A DNA stretch of 64,000 bases from Dugong dugon (GCA_030035585.1 CM057482.1:15425001-15489000), one strand, 5' to 3'; positions 32,792 to 43,474 are shown, counted from the first letter of the stretch. Notes: a model not told the origin generated them from the letters alone. Numbers and translations are program-made.

Positions 32792-33222
32792 GAAATAGCT
32801 GCCATTGAGTCCACTCCAACTTATCGTGATCTTATGTACAACAGAACGAAATGTTGCCCAGTCCTGCATCATCCTCACAGTTGCCAGCACATTCAAGTCC
32901 CTTGTTGCAGCTATTGTGCCAGTTCTCACTAAGTGTCTCCCTCACCTTCACTGGCCCTCTACTTCACCAAATTTGATGTCCTCCTCCAACAGTTGATTCC
33001 TCCTGATGATGTGTACAAGGAAGCAAGTTGGACAATGTTCTGTTGCGATCCATGAGATTTTCATTGGCTAATTTTTGGAAGTAGATTGATAGGCCTTTCT
33101 TCCTAGTCTTTGTTTGAAAGCTCCACTGAAACTTGTCCACCGTGGATGGCCCTGTTGGTATTTGAAACAGTGGTAGCATAGCTTCCAGAATCATAGCAAC
33201 ATGCAAGCCACCACAGTGTGAT
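32792..33222 (-). mobile_element. Chimeric RTE/SINE element (copy 1)
   Basis: The proximal part (32792-33020) matches the terminal 230 bp of the RTE, with CTTATGTACAACAGAACGAA and CAAATTTGATGTCCTCCTCC. The distal part (33022-33222) matches the body of the glycine-headed SINE, with AGGCCTTTCTTCCTAGTCT and GCTCCACTGAAACTTGTCC. The same join occurs at 43.02-43.47 kb, so this is a family, not an accident. Confidence 0.7.
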
Positions 33223-33229
33223 GCATCAT

Positions 33230-33848
33230 TGTTTTTATTTACTATCTTGGCTAGGGGTGGGAGACAGGTTCAGAGGCTTCCGCTTGGCCTTCCCCACTGT
33301 AATAATGCTCACCCCATAGGTCAAGGAGTAGTTCTGCCAACTACTAAGAATGTCCATTACAGTTATACATTTGGAGACTGCTGAATGATCACTGGTTAGG
33401 ATTGTGGACCCAGTAGACCCATTGTGAGTTGGACCTGGGTCAGGTCTCCATTTACTACCTGCTTCCCATACACCCCCACTTTAACAAGTGGGTCATGATT
33501 GGTCTGGTGGTCAGAAGGAGAGACGGGAGTAAATCCTTAGGGGAGTACATGTTTCCTTGAGGGGAGAGGCCTTTGCACCACCTTCAGGCAAGAGAGGAAG
33601 GCTATCCTTTGACAGGAAGAACCCTACTTCTATGGGCCCACAAAGTTCAGAGGGGTCTGGGGATTCAAGACTTCTGAGTGCATCAACCCAGATGGCCCCA
33701 TCCGTGTCTCAGGGCCCCACTCCTTCCCAATCATGGCCCTAACTTTGGCATGGCAGACTTTCTGAGGTTGAGATTTCAATCTCTTCTGAAGTTCTGCTAC
33801 TCTTATAATTACTAAGTCCTGGGTCTGAGCTTCAGCATTGATGGCCCT
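33230..33848. other. Unclassified, possibly old repeat
   Basis: Together with 34150-34840 this may be a single old element split by the RTE tail; both sides carry CTTATAATTACTA (33800, 34175). I cannot name it and see no gene. From 34840 to 35970 nothing is recognised. Confidence 0.3.
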
Positions 33849-33851
33849 TGT

Positions 33852-34150
33852 CGTTGTTGTTAGGTGCCGTTGAGTTAGTTCCAACTCATAGCGACCCTAT
33901 GAACAATAAAACAAAACACTGCCTGGTCCTGCACCCTACCCACTATTGTTGCTATGCTTGAGCCCATTGTTGCAGCCAGTGTCAATCCATATCTTTGAGG
34001 GTCTTCCTCTTTTTTCAGTGATCCTCTACCTTACCAAGCATGATGTCCTCCATGGACTCATCCCTCTTGATAACATGTCCAAAGTACGTGAGACAAAATG
34101 TCACCATCCTCACTTCCAAGGAGCACTCTGGGTGTACTTCTACCAAGACA
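33852..34150 (-). mobile_element. RTE LINE 3' end
   Basis: GTTGTTGTTAGGTGCCGTTG marks the tail complement; AAGCATGATGTCCTCCATGG and AACATGTCCAAAGTACGTGA follow. It is 5'-truncated to about 300 bp with no coding content. Confidence 0.85.
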
Positions 34151-35969
34151 CGGGCACTTTAACTTGATAGTCCTTATAATTACTACTTCCCCAGAACTTC
34201 TGAAGTGCCTGAGATATTGCCCTTGCCAATGTGTTCCCTTCCATTGGTATTCTACTCCAGTGCAATGTTAGTGACAGTTTTAACAATTGCACCAAGACGT
34301 CATGCTAAGGGCTATCCATACTCCACCTCTATATCCACCACCAGTGATGGGGTCCTTATTGCCAGCCAGCCAGTGGAAATCCAGCTCCACAATCCCATTT
34401 TAGAGTTGGCTTCCTTGACCACTACTTGTGCCAGCTCTCTTAAATTGAGTTCTCTGGGCAATAGACTCTGAGACAGAAATTTGTGTTCAGGGAGTGTCCT
34501 TAGGATCGATACGTGGAAAGAGTGAAGGAAATAATATTAGGCAAAGGGAGGAGTTGAACTGTGATGTAGTTGCAACAAAGACTTCAGCTGACTCTACAGG
34601 GAGCTACTGAGCTGGGATGGCCCTTCAGAGCTTTTCCATCTTGGGGTAAGGGGGTTGGGCCTTTTCACCCCTGAATTGACCAGTCATTGAATGTAGGCTT
34701 CTCTCAGTGAGAGGATGCAATATGACCTTGGGCAAGGTAACTCTTTTTAGTTGAAAGCAACTCTTGATGGGACATTTAGCTGAGAGCTATCAGCCAACAA
34801 CATTCCCAGAAGCTGGAAAAATGGATGTCTGAGGGAGAGTATGGGTGGTACATCACAGCATCCACTACACAGACAGTCAAACCAGTTCTGCTGTTTTCAG
34901 CCCCATTCAACACATTGACCTCCAGAGGTCCTTGGTGCCTCTAGTTCCTGAGTGTTTCTGGGGTTCTACAGTAGGAGACAGTTTGCCTCACTTCCTCTCC
35001 CCACCCACCACCACTCCCTTGCCTTTCTAGGAGCCCCTGGCTTTCTCCCATCTGGTGAGTTATCTACCACTAGTTCTTTTCTTTCCAAGCTTCAAAAATT
35101 TTATTGGCATCTCTTGTCTGGTGTCATCTCCTCTTACTCTTTGCCCATGTGGATCTATGCTGCCATTTTTATTCCTTTATTGTCCTTTTAGTGGGGGCTT
35201 TGGGAGGGAGTGAAAGTGAACTGTGTTCAGTCTACCAGTTTACTGGATGTCCCCATCATTGCAATTTCATTAAACAGCAAATGGTCTGAGTACTGCCTTC
35301 TCTCCATCTTCCTTCCTCCCTGGACTTCCAGTAGCTTCCATCCTCGTAGTCTGTGAATCTTGACTCTACCGCATCTATGGCAGGATGATATCCAGCAGTT
35401 AGACCTTGCCTGTCTTCTCCACCTGGAGAGGGGAGAGTTTTTCTCAGCTCCACATTCTCTGACCTATTGGGAGGAGAGGAGTGCATGGAACTGCTCTATG
35501 TTACAGTGAGATGACCACTTGGAGACTTTGAATTCATACATAGGAGTCTGGGATGGGGTCTAATCCCCTCATCCCACCGTCTTGTGGGCTCTCCTCCCTC
35601 ATCTGAAAAGTTCTTCCCTTTCTTTATTGTCTCCGGCCTCAGGTAGATTGCAAGGGCAGCATTCCAGCCTGATCATTCCCAAAATTGTTGTTTCTCAAAG
35701 AGGAGTGCCAGTACATTCTGGAATGTGTGCTATTGTTTCAGGGGGACACAAAGCTACAGAATAAATACAGGGCATCGTCATAGGGTTCAATAGCTGCCCT
35801 GTTGGGATAAATGGTATTATATAGGTATATATGTGCTTTTTTCCCACCCAACAAACACTGTGCCTCAGCACTGCAGCAGTGGGAAATACATTCTCACATT
35901 CAGACTTGGAATCTGGAATACCTTTTCCCATGGAGAAATGATTATGCATCCTGGGCAAGATCTGGTTAT

Positions 35970-36105
35970 TCAATGATTCAACAAATATTCACTTCCTGCC
36001 TACCTGCGCCAAGTACCATGAGAGATTAGCAATAAATCGGAAACAAGAGTGACAAGGTCCCTGCTTACATGGAACTTGCATTCCAGTGGATGGAAGTAGT
36101 AGCTA
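35970..36105 (+). repeat. L2-like LINE 3' fragment
   Basis: TCAATGATTCAACAAATATTC, GAGTGACAAGGTCCCTGCTT and ACATGGAACTTGCATTCCAG match L2. The SINE at 36108 begins directly after it. Confidence 0.65.
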
Positions 36106-36107
36106 AA

Positions 36108-36597
36108 AGGGGCACTGGTAGTTCAGTGGCAAAATTCTTGCCTTCCATGAGGGAGGCCAGGTTTGATTCCCAGTCAATGCATCTCAACCATAGCCATCAC
36201 CCACCTGTCAGTGGAGGTTTGCTGGTTGCTATGATGTTGAACGGGTTTCAGCAGAACTTCCAGGACAAGATGGACTAAGAAGAAAGGCCTGGAGATCTAC
36301 TTCTGAAAATCAGCCAGTGAAAACCCTATGGATCACAATGTTCTGATCTGCAACTGATCATGAGAATAACACACGACCAAGCAGTCAGGGATGGATTATC
36401 CAATAAGCAAAGTATATACCGGCTTACTTGTGCTTGTTTACTAACCTGTAATCCACAATTTCACTACAGATGAGTAGTAAACACAACTAAGCCCATGTGT
36501 ACCTTGCTCACTGGTTAATCCACCCTTGTGAGTGGCGTTCCGATGCACACGGGGTCACCATGAGTCAGTGGCTGACTCAATGGCAGTTAACAACAAC
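36108..36597 (+). mobile_element. AfroSINE, glycine-tRNA-headed, interrupted by a MITE
   Basis: The head GGCACTGGTAGTTCAGTGGC through CAGGTTTGATTCCCAGTCAA is recognisably a glycine-tRNA copy (A box TAGTTCAGTGG, B box GGTTTGATTCC). The body (GAAAGGCCTGGAGATCTAC) and CCCTATGGATCACAATGTTC follow. The element is cut at 36385 by the MITE and resumes at 36529 with GGCGTTCCGATGCACACGGG and the tail CACCATGAGTCAGTGGC. It is a mobile element, not a tRNA gene. Confidence 0.85.
36386..36528. mobile_element. Solo palindromic hAT-type MITE (copy D)
   Basis: 143 bp from CAGGGATGGATTATCC to GGTTAATCCACCCTTG. The arms are reverse complements (GCTTACTTGTGCTTGTTTAC against GTAAACACAACTAAGC). It lies inside the SINE at 36.1-36.6 kb, so it inserted after an Afrotheria-specific SINE. 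I could not identify a clean 8-bp duplication here. Confidence 0.82.
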
Positions 36598-36599
36598 AC

Positions 36600-37855
36600 T
36601 TCAAAGAGAAAAACACCCACCTGGATGCAAAAACACTCGTTTGAATGAGTAAAATGAAAAATTTTAATAAAAAAAAAAATCTTCCTGTTAATAGTTATAT
36701 CTTCTCTTGTAAATGGAAAGAAAAGCTGAGGTAAAAAATTTGGGAAGGCCATTAAGAGGCTGAAACCAGGAAATGTAACTCTGTAGACTAGTGATTCAAA
36801 ATGGGCTTAAGAAACATCACATCAGACTCTCCGGGGAAATGGCTAAGTCAGTGCCAAAGGCATTAGCACTGAATTAAGAGGAGTTTGAGCTAATGAGAAG
36901 GGAGCAGAGTGCTGAGGAGTCTGGGGAGGGAAGGTGACTAGGATCAAGTGCTGGACCAAGAGGAGGAGGCAGAGAGCACTTCAGACTGCTGCACTGGTAT
37001 GCCAAGCACGGCCTCCTCCCATGGGGAAGCAGCAGCCTGGACAGAGCCAGGAGTGCAGACATGAAGCAAAGCACTTCGAGATGGCTCCCTGCAGTCCGAG
37101 CAGCCAGTATCTGGCCAGGAACAGGCCCAGCCCATGGTTAAGTGGCTGCCAGGTTGGTAGAGTTTGCTTGACTTTCCCTGCTCGTGTCCTTACTCCCTCC
37201 CCTCTATCCACCTGGCTGTCTCTGATGCTGTCATCTTGGTCCAGGTGGAAGCTGTTGTGTTTTCTCGTTGGGAAGGAGGGGCAGTAGAGGCTGATCTCTC
37301 ACTACAAAGAACCGGGCCTTGTTCCCTAGTAAAGGAAGCTCAGGTGTGGAGGAGCAGGGCCAACATCGTGCCTCCCAAGGTGGGGTGGACATCTTGTCAG
37401 GATGCTCAAGCTCCCTCAGCACAAGATGTCACCTGTTGCAGCTCTGAGTAAGGCGGGCCTGTCCTCTCTGTGCCCCATAAGTAGGCTGGGCTTCTAGCAA
37501 GACTCAGCAAAGACCTGTGAAGTCTCATAGGGGCATGTCAGTGCATTGCAGTCAGCGTGTCCTGCAGGGAGTGTGCAAAGGCAGAGCATTGGGTGCTCAC
37601 AAACTAGCCAGGGCCACAGACAGAGAATCACCCTGCTGGGTGACAAGGTGACCTCCTGCCACTGTTGCTTTTGACGTACACAGAAAAAGCCCCTCTAGGA
37701 TGAACTGAAGAGCCTCCAATGAGTCACTTCAACCACCTCACACATTGAAGGCCTGGGGGCTCTGAGCCAGGCCCTCACTCAAAGCAGGTGCTCCCCGAAG
37801 CCACAAGGACGGCTGTGACGTGGGTGGGAGCACATGAGTTATGGTGTGCCAGTGC
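36600..37855. other. Unique repeat-poor stretch
   Basis: I recognise no SINE, LINE or LTR from 36600 to 37855 and no supported gene. GC rises gradually towards the candidate regulatory block. Frames on both strands up to 117 codons have no protein features. Confidence 0.45.
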
Positions 37856-37859
37856 CTCA

Positions 37860-38430
37860 CAAACAAGTTTGGTGCCCGCCTGTCTTCATGAATCACCGTG
37901 GAGCCTAACCCTTCATTAGAATATTCAGCAGTAATTGCTGGTGAAATGCTACTTGCCTTTTTCTCATTTTAACAAAACATTTATGCATGAAAGATTTAAT
38001 GCCAGGTATCAAGCATATCATTGTAAATTTACCACTAATTAAGCCTAATTAAAATAATTAAATGGCTGTGGAGTCACCATGTGAATTAAAATCGCTTCTC
38101 CTCCATACCAGGCTGTTTCTTGCTAGCCGGGCCCCTGGTTTCGGAGACAAATATATATCTCTCGATGTATATACATATTTTTCCACCGCCCTGCTCAGTT
38201 TCATGCGGGGTATTTGCATGGCCAAGGAGATTTGATAATTAAGATAATGCTGTGATTTGACGGCGCGGTTTTTCAATTTCGGGACCCCAGGAGATTTCCC
38301 TTTATCTCGGTGAAGTACAGACAATTTGACAAATCTGTTGCTTGGAGCAGTCGCTGGCGTTTGCATATTCATTACTCATTGGATTTTTAATCAAAGTAGC
38401 TGATGGACCCCTTGCACCACAAATAACTCG
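37860..38430. promoter_or_regulatory. Candidate developmental enhancer (AT-rich motif cluster)
   Basis: This repeat-free block carries many transcription-factor-like sites: TAATTAA at 38036, TAATTAAAATAATTA at 38046-38060, TAATTAA at 38236, a perfect octamer ATTTGCAT at 38212-38219, TTTGCATATTCATTA near 38360, ATCAAAG (TCF/LEF-like) at 38390 and CCTAATTA-type pairs. This density of homeodomain, POU and TCF sites in sequence of even complexity is typical of conserved developmental enhancers. Conservation and activity are inferred, not shown. Confidence 0.5.
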
Positions 38431-38439
38431 ATCATGAAT

Positions 38440-38700
38440 AATTCATCCGCGCTCACTGGCTGGGTCTTGCAGGCTCCCGGCGCCCCGGGGCCCCTGATTG
38501 GCTCGCCAGGGCCGGCCTGCCCGAGCAGCACATGGCCGCTCCAGATGTTTGCGTATCCATATGTGCACAGCTCATCAAAAACGGCAACGGCCCGCACCCA
38601 GCGGCCTCGGCCGTCCCCAGACAGGCCATCTGGAGTTGGAGGGGAAAACAAACCACGGTGAATTGTGGGGTGCGTGTTTATCTTCAGTGGCGCCCGGGTA
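38440..38700. promoter_or_regulatory. GC-rich segment with CCAAT box
   Basis: Directly next to the AT-rich block, this segment is GC-rich with frequent CpG (CCCGGCGCCCCGGGGCCCC, GCGGCCTCGGCCG) and contains CCTGATTGGCTCG, a reverse CCAAT box of the NF-Y type. It could be a small CpG-island promoter or part of the enhancer. I see no splice-linked exon. Confidence 0.35.
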
Positions 38701-39540
38701 GTGGTGGCGGAGTGGCGCGCAGGAGGGCTTGGAATGTGGTGGAGGGCCGGCCTGGAGTCCCAGATCTGGGGTTGCAGGGAAGCTGTTGCCCTGGAAAGCC
38801 ATAGGCAGGGCCAGAGTGAGGGGCGTGGCTGGCCCCCGTGCAGACCATCTTGCCGGTTGCCCATGGCTGCCCCTTCTGCTTCTCCAGCCCTTGGTCTTGC
38901 AGCTCGCCTGTCCTATACACACACCTGTCCCCCCGGGCCCTCCTGAACGTGACCAGCTGTGCTGTTCCTCACCTGTCTGACTTTGTACCTGCTGCGCCTT
39001 TCCCTGTCGTTCTTCTCTGTGCAGCCCCCAGCAGGGCTGGTTTGGCATTTTCATAGGCCTCGGGCACCCTTCTGGAGCCCTCACCCCAATAGTATCACAC
39101 ACATTATGTTTACGCACAAGCCACATGACGTATATCTTATATAGACCCTTGTAGAGTTGACTGGAGATGCAGTTGGCTGGTTGACATAATAGCACGTTGT
39201 GTAGGCATTTAATGGGCCATTAACTCATTTTGACTTTGCAGTTTTCTTTTCCCATGGAGCCCATGGTATTTGGCTCTCCAGGTCTCAGGCATTTCTACAG
39301 GCTCCACGCAAGCAGAGAGGCTTGTATTGGGCCCCGGGGCCAAGTGGTTTCTAAGGCCTGGTCCACACCTTGGCCTCTATAGTTCTTCAAGACTCAGCCC
39401 ATGGAAACTTGGCTGGGAGACTTCCCTGACCCCCATTACCAGAGGCTTGGGTGGGCAACCTTTTCTGGTGCTTCTAAGGCACCCCCAACTCCACTCTAGC
39501 CCCATCACCCAAGTGGCATTGCTGGTTGGCGTGGCCCCCT
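38700..39540. other. Unique stretch after the candidate regulatory block
   Basis: No recognised repeats. The minus-strand open frame over 38575-39195 (206 codons) is the longest in the window, but its amino-acid composition follows the GC-rich DNA and no domain is visible. Confidence 0.4.
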
Positions 39541-39544
39541 TCTC

Positions 39545-39640
39545 CACTAGACAGTGAACTTGGGAGGCATGACTCCTCACACGTAGCTCAGTGCCTGGTA
39601 CACTAGGTGCACAATACATGCTGGATGAATAAATGACGGC
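39545..39640 (+). repeat. L2/MIR-type tail
   Basis: CAGTGCCTGGTACACTAGGT and ACATGCTGGATGAATAAATG are the usual ending of L2 or MIR. Confidence 0.6.
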
Positions 39641-39715
39641 ACAAATGAATGTTGTACTTCATGTTTCAAAGAACAGGAACAGTGACGTGAAAGGGACACT
39701 ACACATAATAATGGT

Positions 39716-40235
39716 CTGCATTAGTTTCCCCCGGATGCCGTAACAAATTGCCATAAACTGGGTGACTTAAAGCAACAGAAATTCTTTCTCTCACAGGTCA
39801 GGAGGCCACTAATCCAAAATCGAGGAGTCAGTAGGGTTGAAAGAATGCACTCCATGCCTCTCTCCTAGGGGATTCCAGTGCTCCTTGGCATTCCTTGGCT
39901 TGCGGCTGCATAGCTCTAGTTTCTGCCTCCGTCGTCACGTGGCGTGCGTTCTCCTGTGTCTCTGTGTACACAGTTCTCTCTTCTTATGAGAATGCCAGTG
40001 ACTGGATTAGGGCCCACTCTAATCCAGTATGACCTCATCTTAACTTGATTACTCCTTGATATATATTGAGATATATATATTTATCTCTGAAACCAGGGGC
40101 CTGGCTAGCGAGAGACAGCCTGCTATAGAGCAGAATCAAGTTAAGACCTTATTGCAAATAAGGTCACATTCACAGCTTCTGGGTGGACATGAATTTTGGG
40201 GGAACACTATTCAACCCAATGCACAATCTGAAAGT
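39716..40235 (-). repeat. Old LTR-type repeat with foreign insertion
   Basis: In plus orientation: AACAAATTGCCATAAACTGG, CAGAAATTCTTTCTCTCACA, GGATTAGGGCCCACTCTAAT, CCAGTATGACCTCATCTTAA, then (after an insert) AAATAAGGTCACATTCACAG and ATTCAACCCAATGC. This is the complement of the repeat at 41.17-41.64 kb. It is non-coding. An 83-bp foreign segment sits at 40051-40133. Confidence 0.6.
40051..40133 (-). other. Inverted copy of the enhancer-like block
   Basis: The insert contains CTCTGAAACCAGGGGCCTGG and CTAGCGAGAGACAGCCTG, which match the reverse complement of 38096-38163 at roughly 85 percent by eye. It is bounded by the perfect 12-bp inverted repeat CTTAACTTGATT (40039-40050) and AATCAAGTTAAG (40134-40145). 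The surrounding repeat reads through normally on either side. Confidence 0.75.
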
Positions 40236-41169
40236 GAGCATGGAAGGCAGACAAGGACAACCTCACTTGCCTAGCTTGACCCCAGATCTTTTGTGCAGAA
40301 TGGGAAGAACAGCGTTTCCTTCTCCCCCACCAGCTGCTTCCCTGGGTCCCTTCTCAGCCAACAGCATCACTGGCGATAGAGGAGTGAGGGTGCTCCGGGC
40401 CCAGATCTGCGGTATCACACAGGGGTCCCCCCACCCTGAGGATTCTGAGATGAAAGGGATGGAGCCCATCCAGGACACTGATCTGACAAAGGTGGACCTC
40501 ACTTACACACATCCACCCTTTTAAAGTTAGGGTGGAGGTGATCAAATGCATCTAGATGTAGCCGGTGAGGAGGCGTCACTGTTACTGCTTCCCCACCATC
40601 TAGCTCCCTACCCTCAATCGTGGAAGAAGCCTGCAGACTCATTATTAGGCAGGTAGGCAAACCAGCATGCCACACACACACTCTCCCTGTGACAATTAAA
40701 GTGAAAATATTTCATGGGGTTTTTTTTACCTCTTGTTGAAGGTGGAAGGGAAGGTGTGATTGTATGATCAGTGTGTGTTTTATAGGGAGGGAGGGAAGGA
40801 TGAAGAAACATCGTGAGCCATAAGTAGATGCTTCCTGGGCCTGCTGACAGCACACTCACACTGTTCACAGACAGAATTCCCCACTGAAACAGGCTCGTGC
40901 TTCATGCCATTGGAGAGAGATGAGGCAGCACAAGGCCTGGGGCAGGCAGGCCAACGGCAGCTGTGGGCCCCTGAGTGCCCCATGCCCCCAAACCAGAGAC
41001 ACCAGCCTGAGTTCAGAGGGAGGCAGGCTGAGGCAGCCATAGCAGAGGGGGAGCAATTTCTTCTCCAGAGAGAACAGAGCTCAGAAGAGACCCAGAGTGC
41101 TTGCCCTCAGAGTGCTGACAGACACCAGACACCTGGAGAAAGAACAGGGCAGGGGTTCTTAACACCAAC

Positions 41170-41640
41170 ATCTTCCTCACACCACTTTTTAGGGATTGAA
41201 TGCATCCCCCGAATAGATGCTAAAGTCCTAGCCCCTGGTACCTGTGAATGCGACCTTGTTTGGAAATAGGGTCTTTGAAGACGTTATCAGTTAAAATGAG
41301 GTCATCCCAGAGTAGAGTGGCTCCTAATCCAATATGGCTGACGTCCTTATAAAAGAGGAGAAGAGAGACAGAGGGAAGGCGGCCACGTGAAGATGGAGGC
41401 CAATAATTGGAGTGGTGCATCCACAAGCCAAGGGACCCCAAGGATCGCTGGCCGTCACCAGAAGCTAAGAGAGAGGCATTGAACAGATTCTCTCTCAGAA
41501 CCCTTAGAAGGAATCAACGTGGCCGACACCCTGATTTTGGACTCCTAGCCTCCAGAACTATGAGACAATAAATTTCTGTTCTTATAAGTCACTCATTATG
41601 TGATGCCTTGTCACAGCAGCACTAGGAAACCACCTTGTAC
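41170..41640 (+). repeat. Old LTR-type repeat
   Basis: GATGCTAAAGTCCTAGCCCC, TGTTTGGAAATAGGGTCTTTG, TAATCCAATATGGCTGACGT, CTAGCCTCCAGAACTATGAG and ACAATAAATTTCTGTTC follow a widespread old mammalian repeat with an AATAAA near its end. The family assignment (MaLR-like) is tentative. Positions 40240-41165 and 41640-42560 hold no supported gene. Confidence 0.6.
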
Positions 41641-42569
41641 CTTCTCTATGTTCTCCTCTCTAGAACCCACCTGCCAGACAGTGCTGACTAGACCAGGCAT
41701 GTTAACCCTGGTACTGCCCTATACATCATCTCTTCAGGGAGCCTACCCTGTGCCCACCACCGCTCCTGAGGGAAGCACTCGGGTCTGTGGCTTGAGCAAG
41801 GGCCTGTCTCCATCAAACCTCAGTGGAGGAGACAGGGGTGCCTGGAGGACTCCTGAACAAGGGAGCCAATCTACAGACCAGAGGGAAATAAGGACTAGGG
41901 AGGCCACTCAGACTTTCTCCCTCTGGAATTTTAAAGGGGGAAGCATTGGAGAATCCCCTAGGGGAGATCAGAAGAAAAACATGAATACCAGAGAAAGCAG
42001 CAGTCATATGAGTGGTGGAGCTTAAAGTGAAAATTTGCCAGCTCTGCTTCTGAGGGAGGAGATGAAATTAGCTGGTCCCTCAAGACAGTGGAGCTATGGA
42101 GATAGATATTCCCGGAAGCCAAGAAATCTCCATCCCCCTCACTGTATCCATACACATGGGTGTCCTTAAGGTCAACTCCATGACTTGGGCCAGCCTGCAT
42201 AAGGATCTCTCTTTGCTCCCTAAAGCGCACAGCCTACACTGTTTATTGCCACCAGCAGGCCTCCCAGGGGACCTGTCCTCAAAGATCTCTCCCCCACCTC
42301 ACTTCCAGGAGCCAACACAGAGCCCAGGGCACAGCAGTAGTCCAAGTGAATGCAATAGGCTTGCAGTTACGCACCTCGCTCAGAAGTCCCCAGTCAGCCA
42401 TCTGCACCATATCCATTCTTGGGATACATCTCAGATCCTGGAATTAATGGTCTTACTCTCTTATGTTGTACTTAGAGCAATAATGTGTGTTCCCAATTCC
42501 TTGACAACTAACTTAATTTTTACTGTCTTTGTGTTTTATTGTTGAATGTATAAAACCTCTGTCTAACAG

Positions 42570-42785
42570 AAGGAGCCCTGGTGGCACGGTGGTTAAGTAC
42601 TCAGCTGCTAACCCAAAGGTTGGCGGTTCAATCCCACCAGCTGCTCCACAAGAGCAAGATGTGGCAGTCTACTTCCATAAAGATTACAGCCTTGGAAACC
42701 CTATGGGGCAGTTCTAACTCTGTCCTATATGGTCGCTATAAGTTGGAGTCAACTTGATGGCAATGGTTTTGGTTTTTGGTTTTAT
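42570..42785 (+). mobile_element. AfroSINE with perfect target duplication
   Basis: Long form: AAGGAGCCCTGGTGGCACGG, GGCGGTTCAATCCC, TAAAGATTACAGCCTTGG and AATGGTTTTGGTTTTTGG. GTCTAACAG flanks it at 42561-42569 and 42786-42794. Confidence 0.95.
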
Positions 42786-42839
42786 GTCTAACAGCATTAT
42801 TGTAATTTTCAACTCCAAATAGAAGTAATTTTTTTTTAA

Positions 42840-43021
42840 TGCTTTCATGTGAACAAACACTTACTGAAGACCTACTGGGTGAAAGATATTACACTGGATC
42901 CTGGGACAGAAAGATGAAGATGATAATAAGAACAGTGACTCTCAGTGAGCGTTGGCTCTGTATCGAGTGTTGCTTTAAGCGCTTCTTGAGTATTAGTTCA
43001 TTTAATCCTCTTAAAGGGGAA
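42840..43021. repeat. L2 then MIR fragments, upstream half
   Basis: An L2-like GTGAACAAACACTTACTGAA is followed by a minus-strand MIR (GTTGCTTTAAGCGCTTCTTG, TTCATTTAATCCTC). The MIR resumes at 43475 after the chimeric insertion. Confidence 0.6.
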
Positions 43022-43470
43022 ATGTTGTTGTTAGTTGCTGTCAGATTGGCTCCAACTTATGGCGACCCCATGCAGAACAGAATGAAGCGTTGCCCAGTCC
43101 TCTGCCACCTGCATCACCGTTGGTATGTTTGAGTCCATTGTTGAGCCGTTGTGTCAGTCCATCTCATTGAGGGTTTTGGTCACCTTTGCTGGCTCTTCAC
43201 TTTGTCAAACATGATGTCTTTCTCCATCGATGGGTCCCTCCTGCTGATGCGTCCCAAAGTAAACAAGTTGAAGTCTTGGGCAGTATTTTGTGATTCCGTA
43301 GGGTTTTTGTTAGCAAATTTTCACAAGTAGATAGTCAGGTCTTTCTTCCTAGTCTGTCTTAGTCTGGAAGTTCTGCTGAAACTTGTGCACCATGGGTGAC
43401 CCTGCTGGTATTTGAAATACTCATGGCATAATTCCCAGCATTACAGCAACATGCAAGTCACCACAGTACA
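43022..43470 (-). mobile_element. Chimeric RTE/SINE element (copy 2)
   Basis: TTGTTGTTAGTTGCTGTCAG and CCCCATGCAGAACAGAATGA to about 43262 match the RTE 3' end. CAGGTCTTTCTTCCTAGTCT and CTGCTGAAACTTGTGCACCA to 43470 match the SINE body. The structure is the same as 32792-33222. It splits a MIR. Confidence 0.7.
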
Positions 43471-43474
43471 ACAA

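Noticed and set aside
36108..36180. A possible tRNA-Gly gene
   Set aside because: It is the head of a SINE with body and tail following directly, and several positions depart from a functional tRNA.
36378..36536. An 8-bp target duplication for MITE copy D
   Set aside because: The flanking octamers CAAGCAGT and TGAGTGGC do not match convincingly, so I report the nesting without a duplication.
38575..39195. A 206-codon minus-strand open frame, the longest in the window
   Set aside because: It lies in GC-rich DNA where stops are rare, its composition mirrors the DNA, no domain or signal is visible, and overlapping frames of similar size exist on both strands.
42096..42545. A 149-codon plus-strand frame
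   Set aside because: No recognisable motif and no exon signals; length is within chance for this composition.
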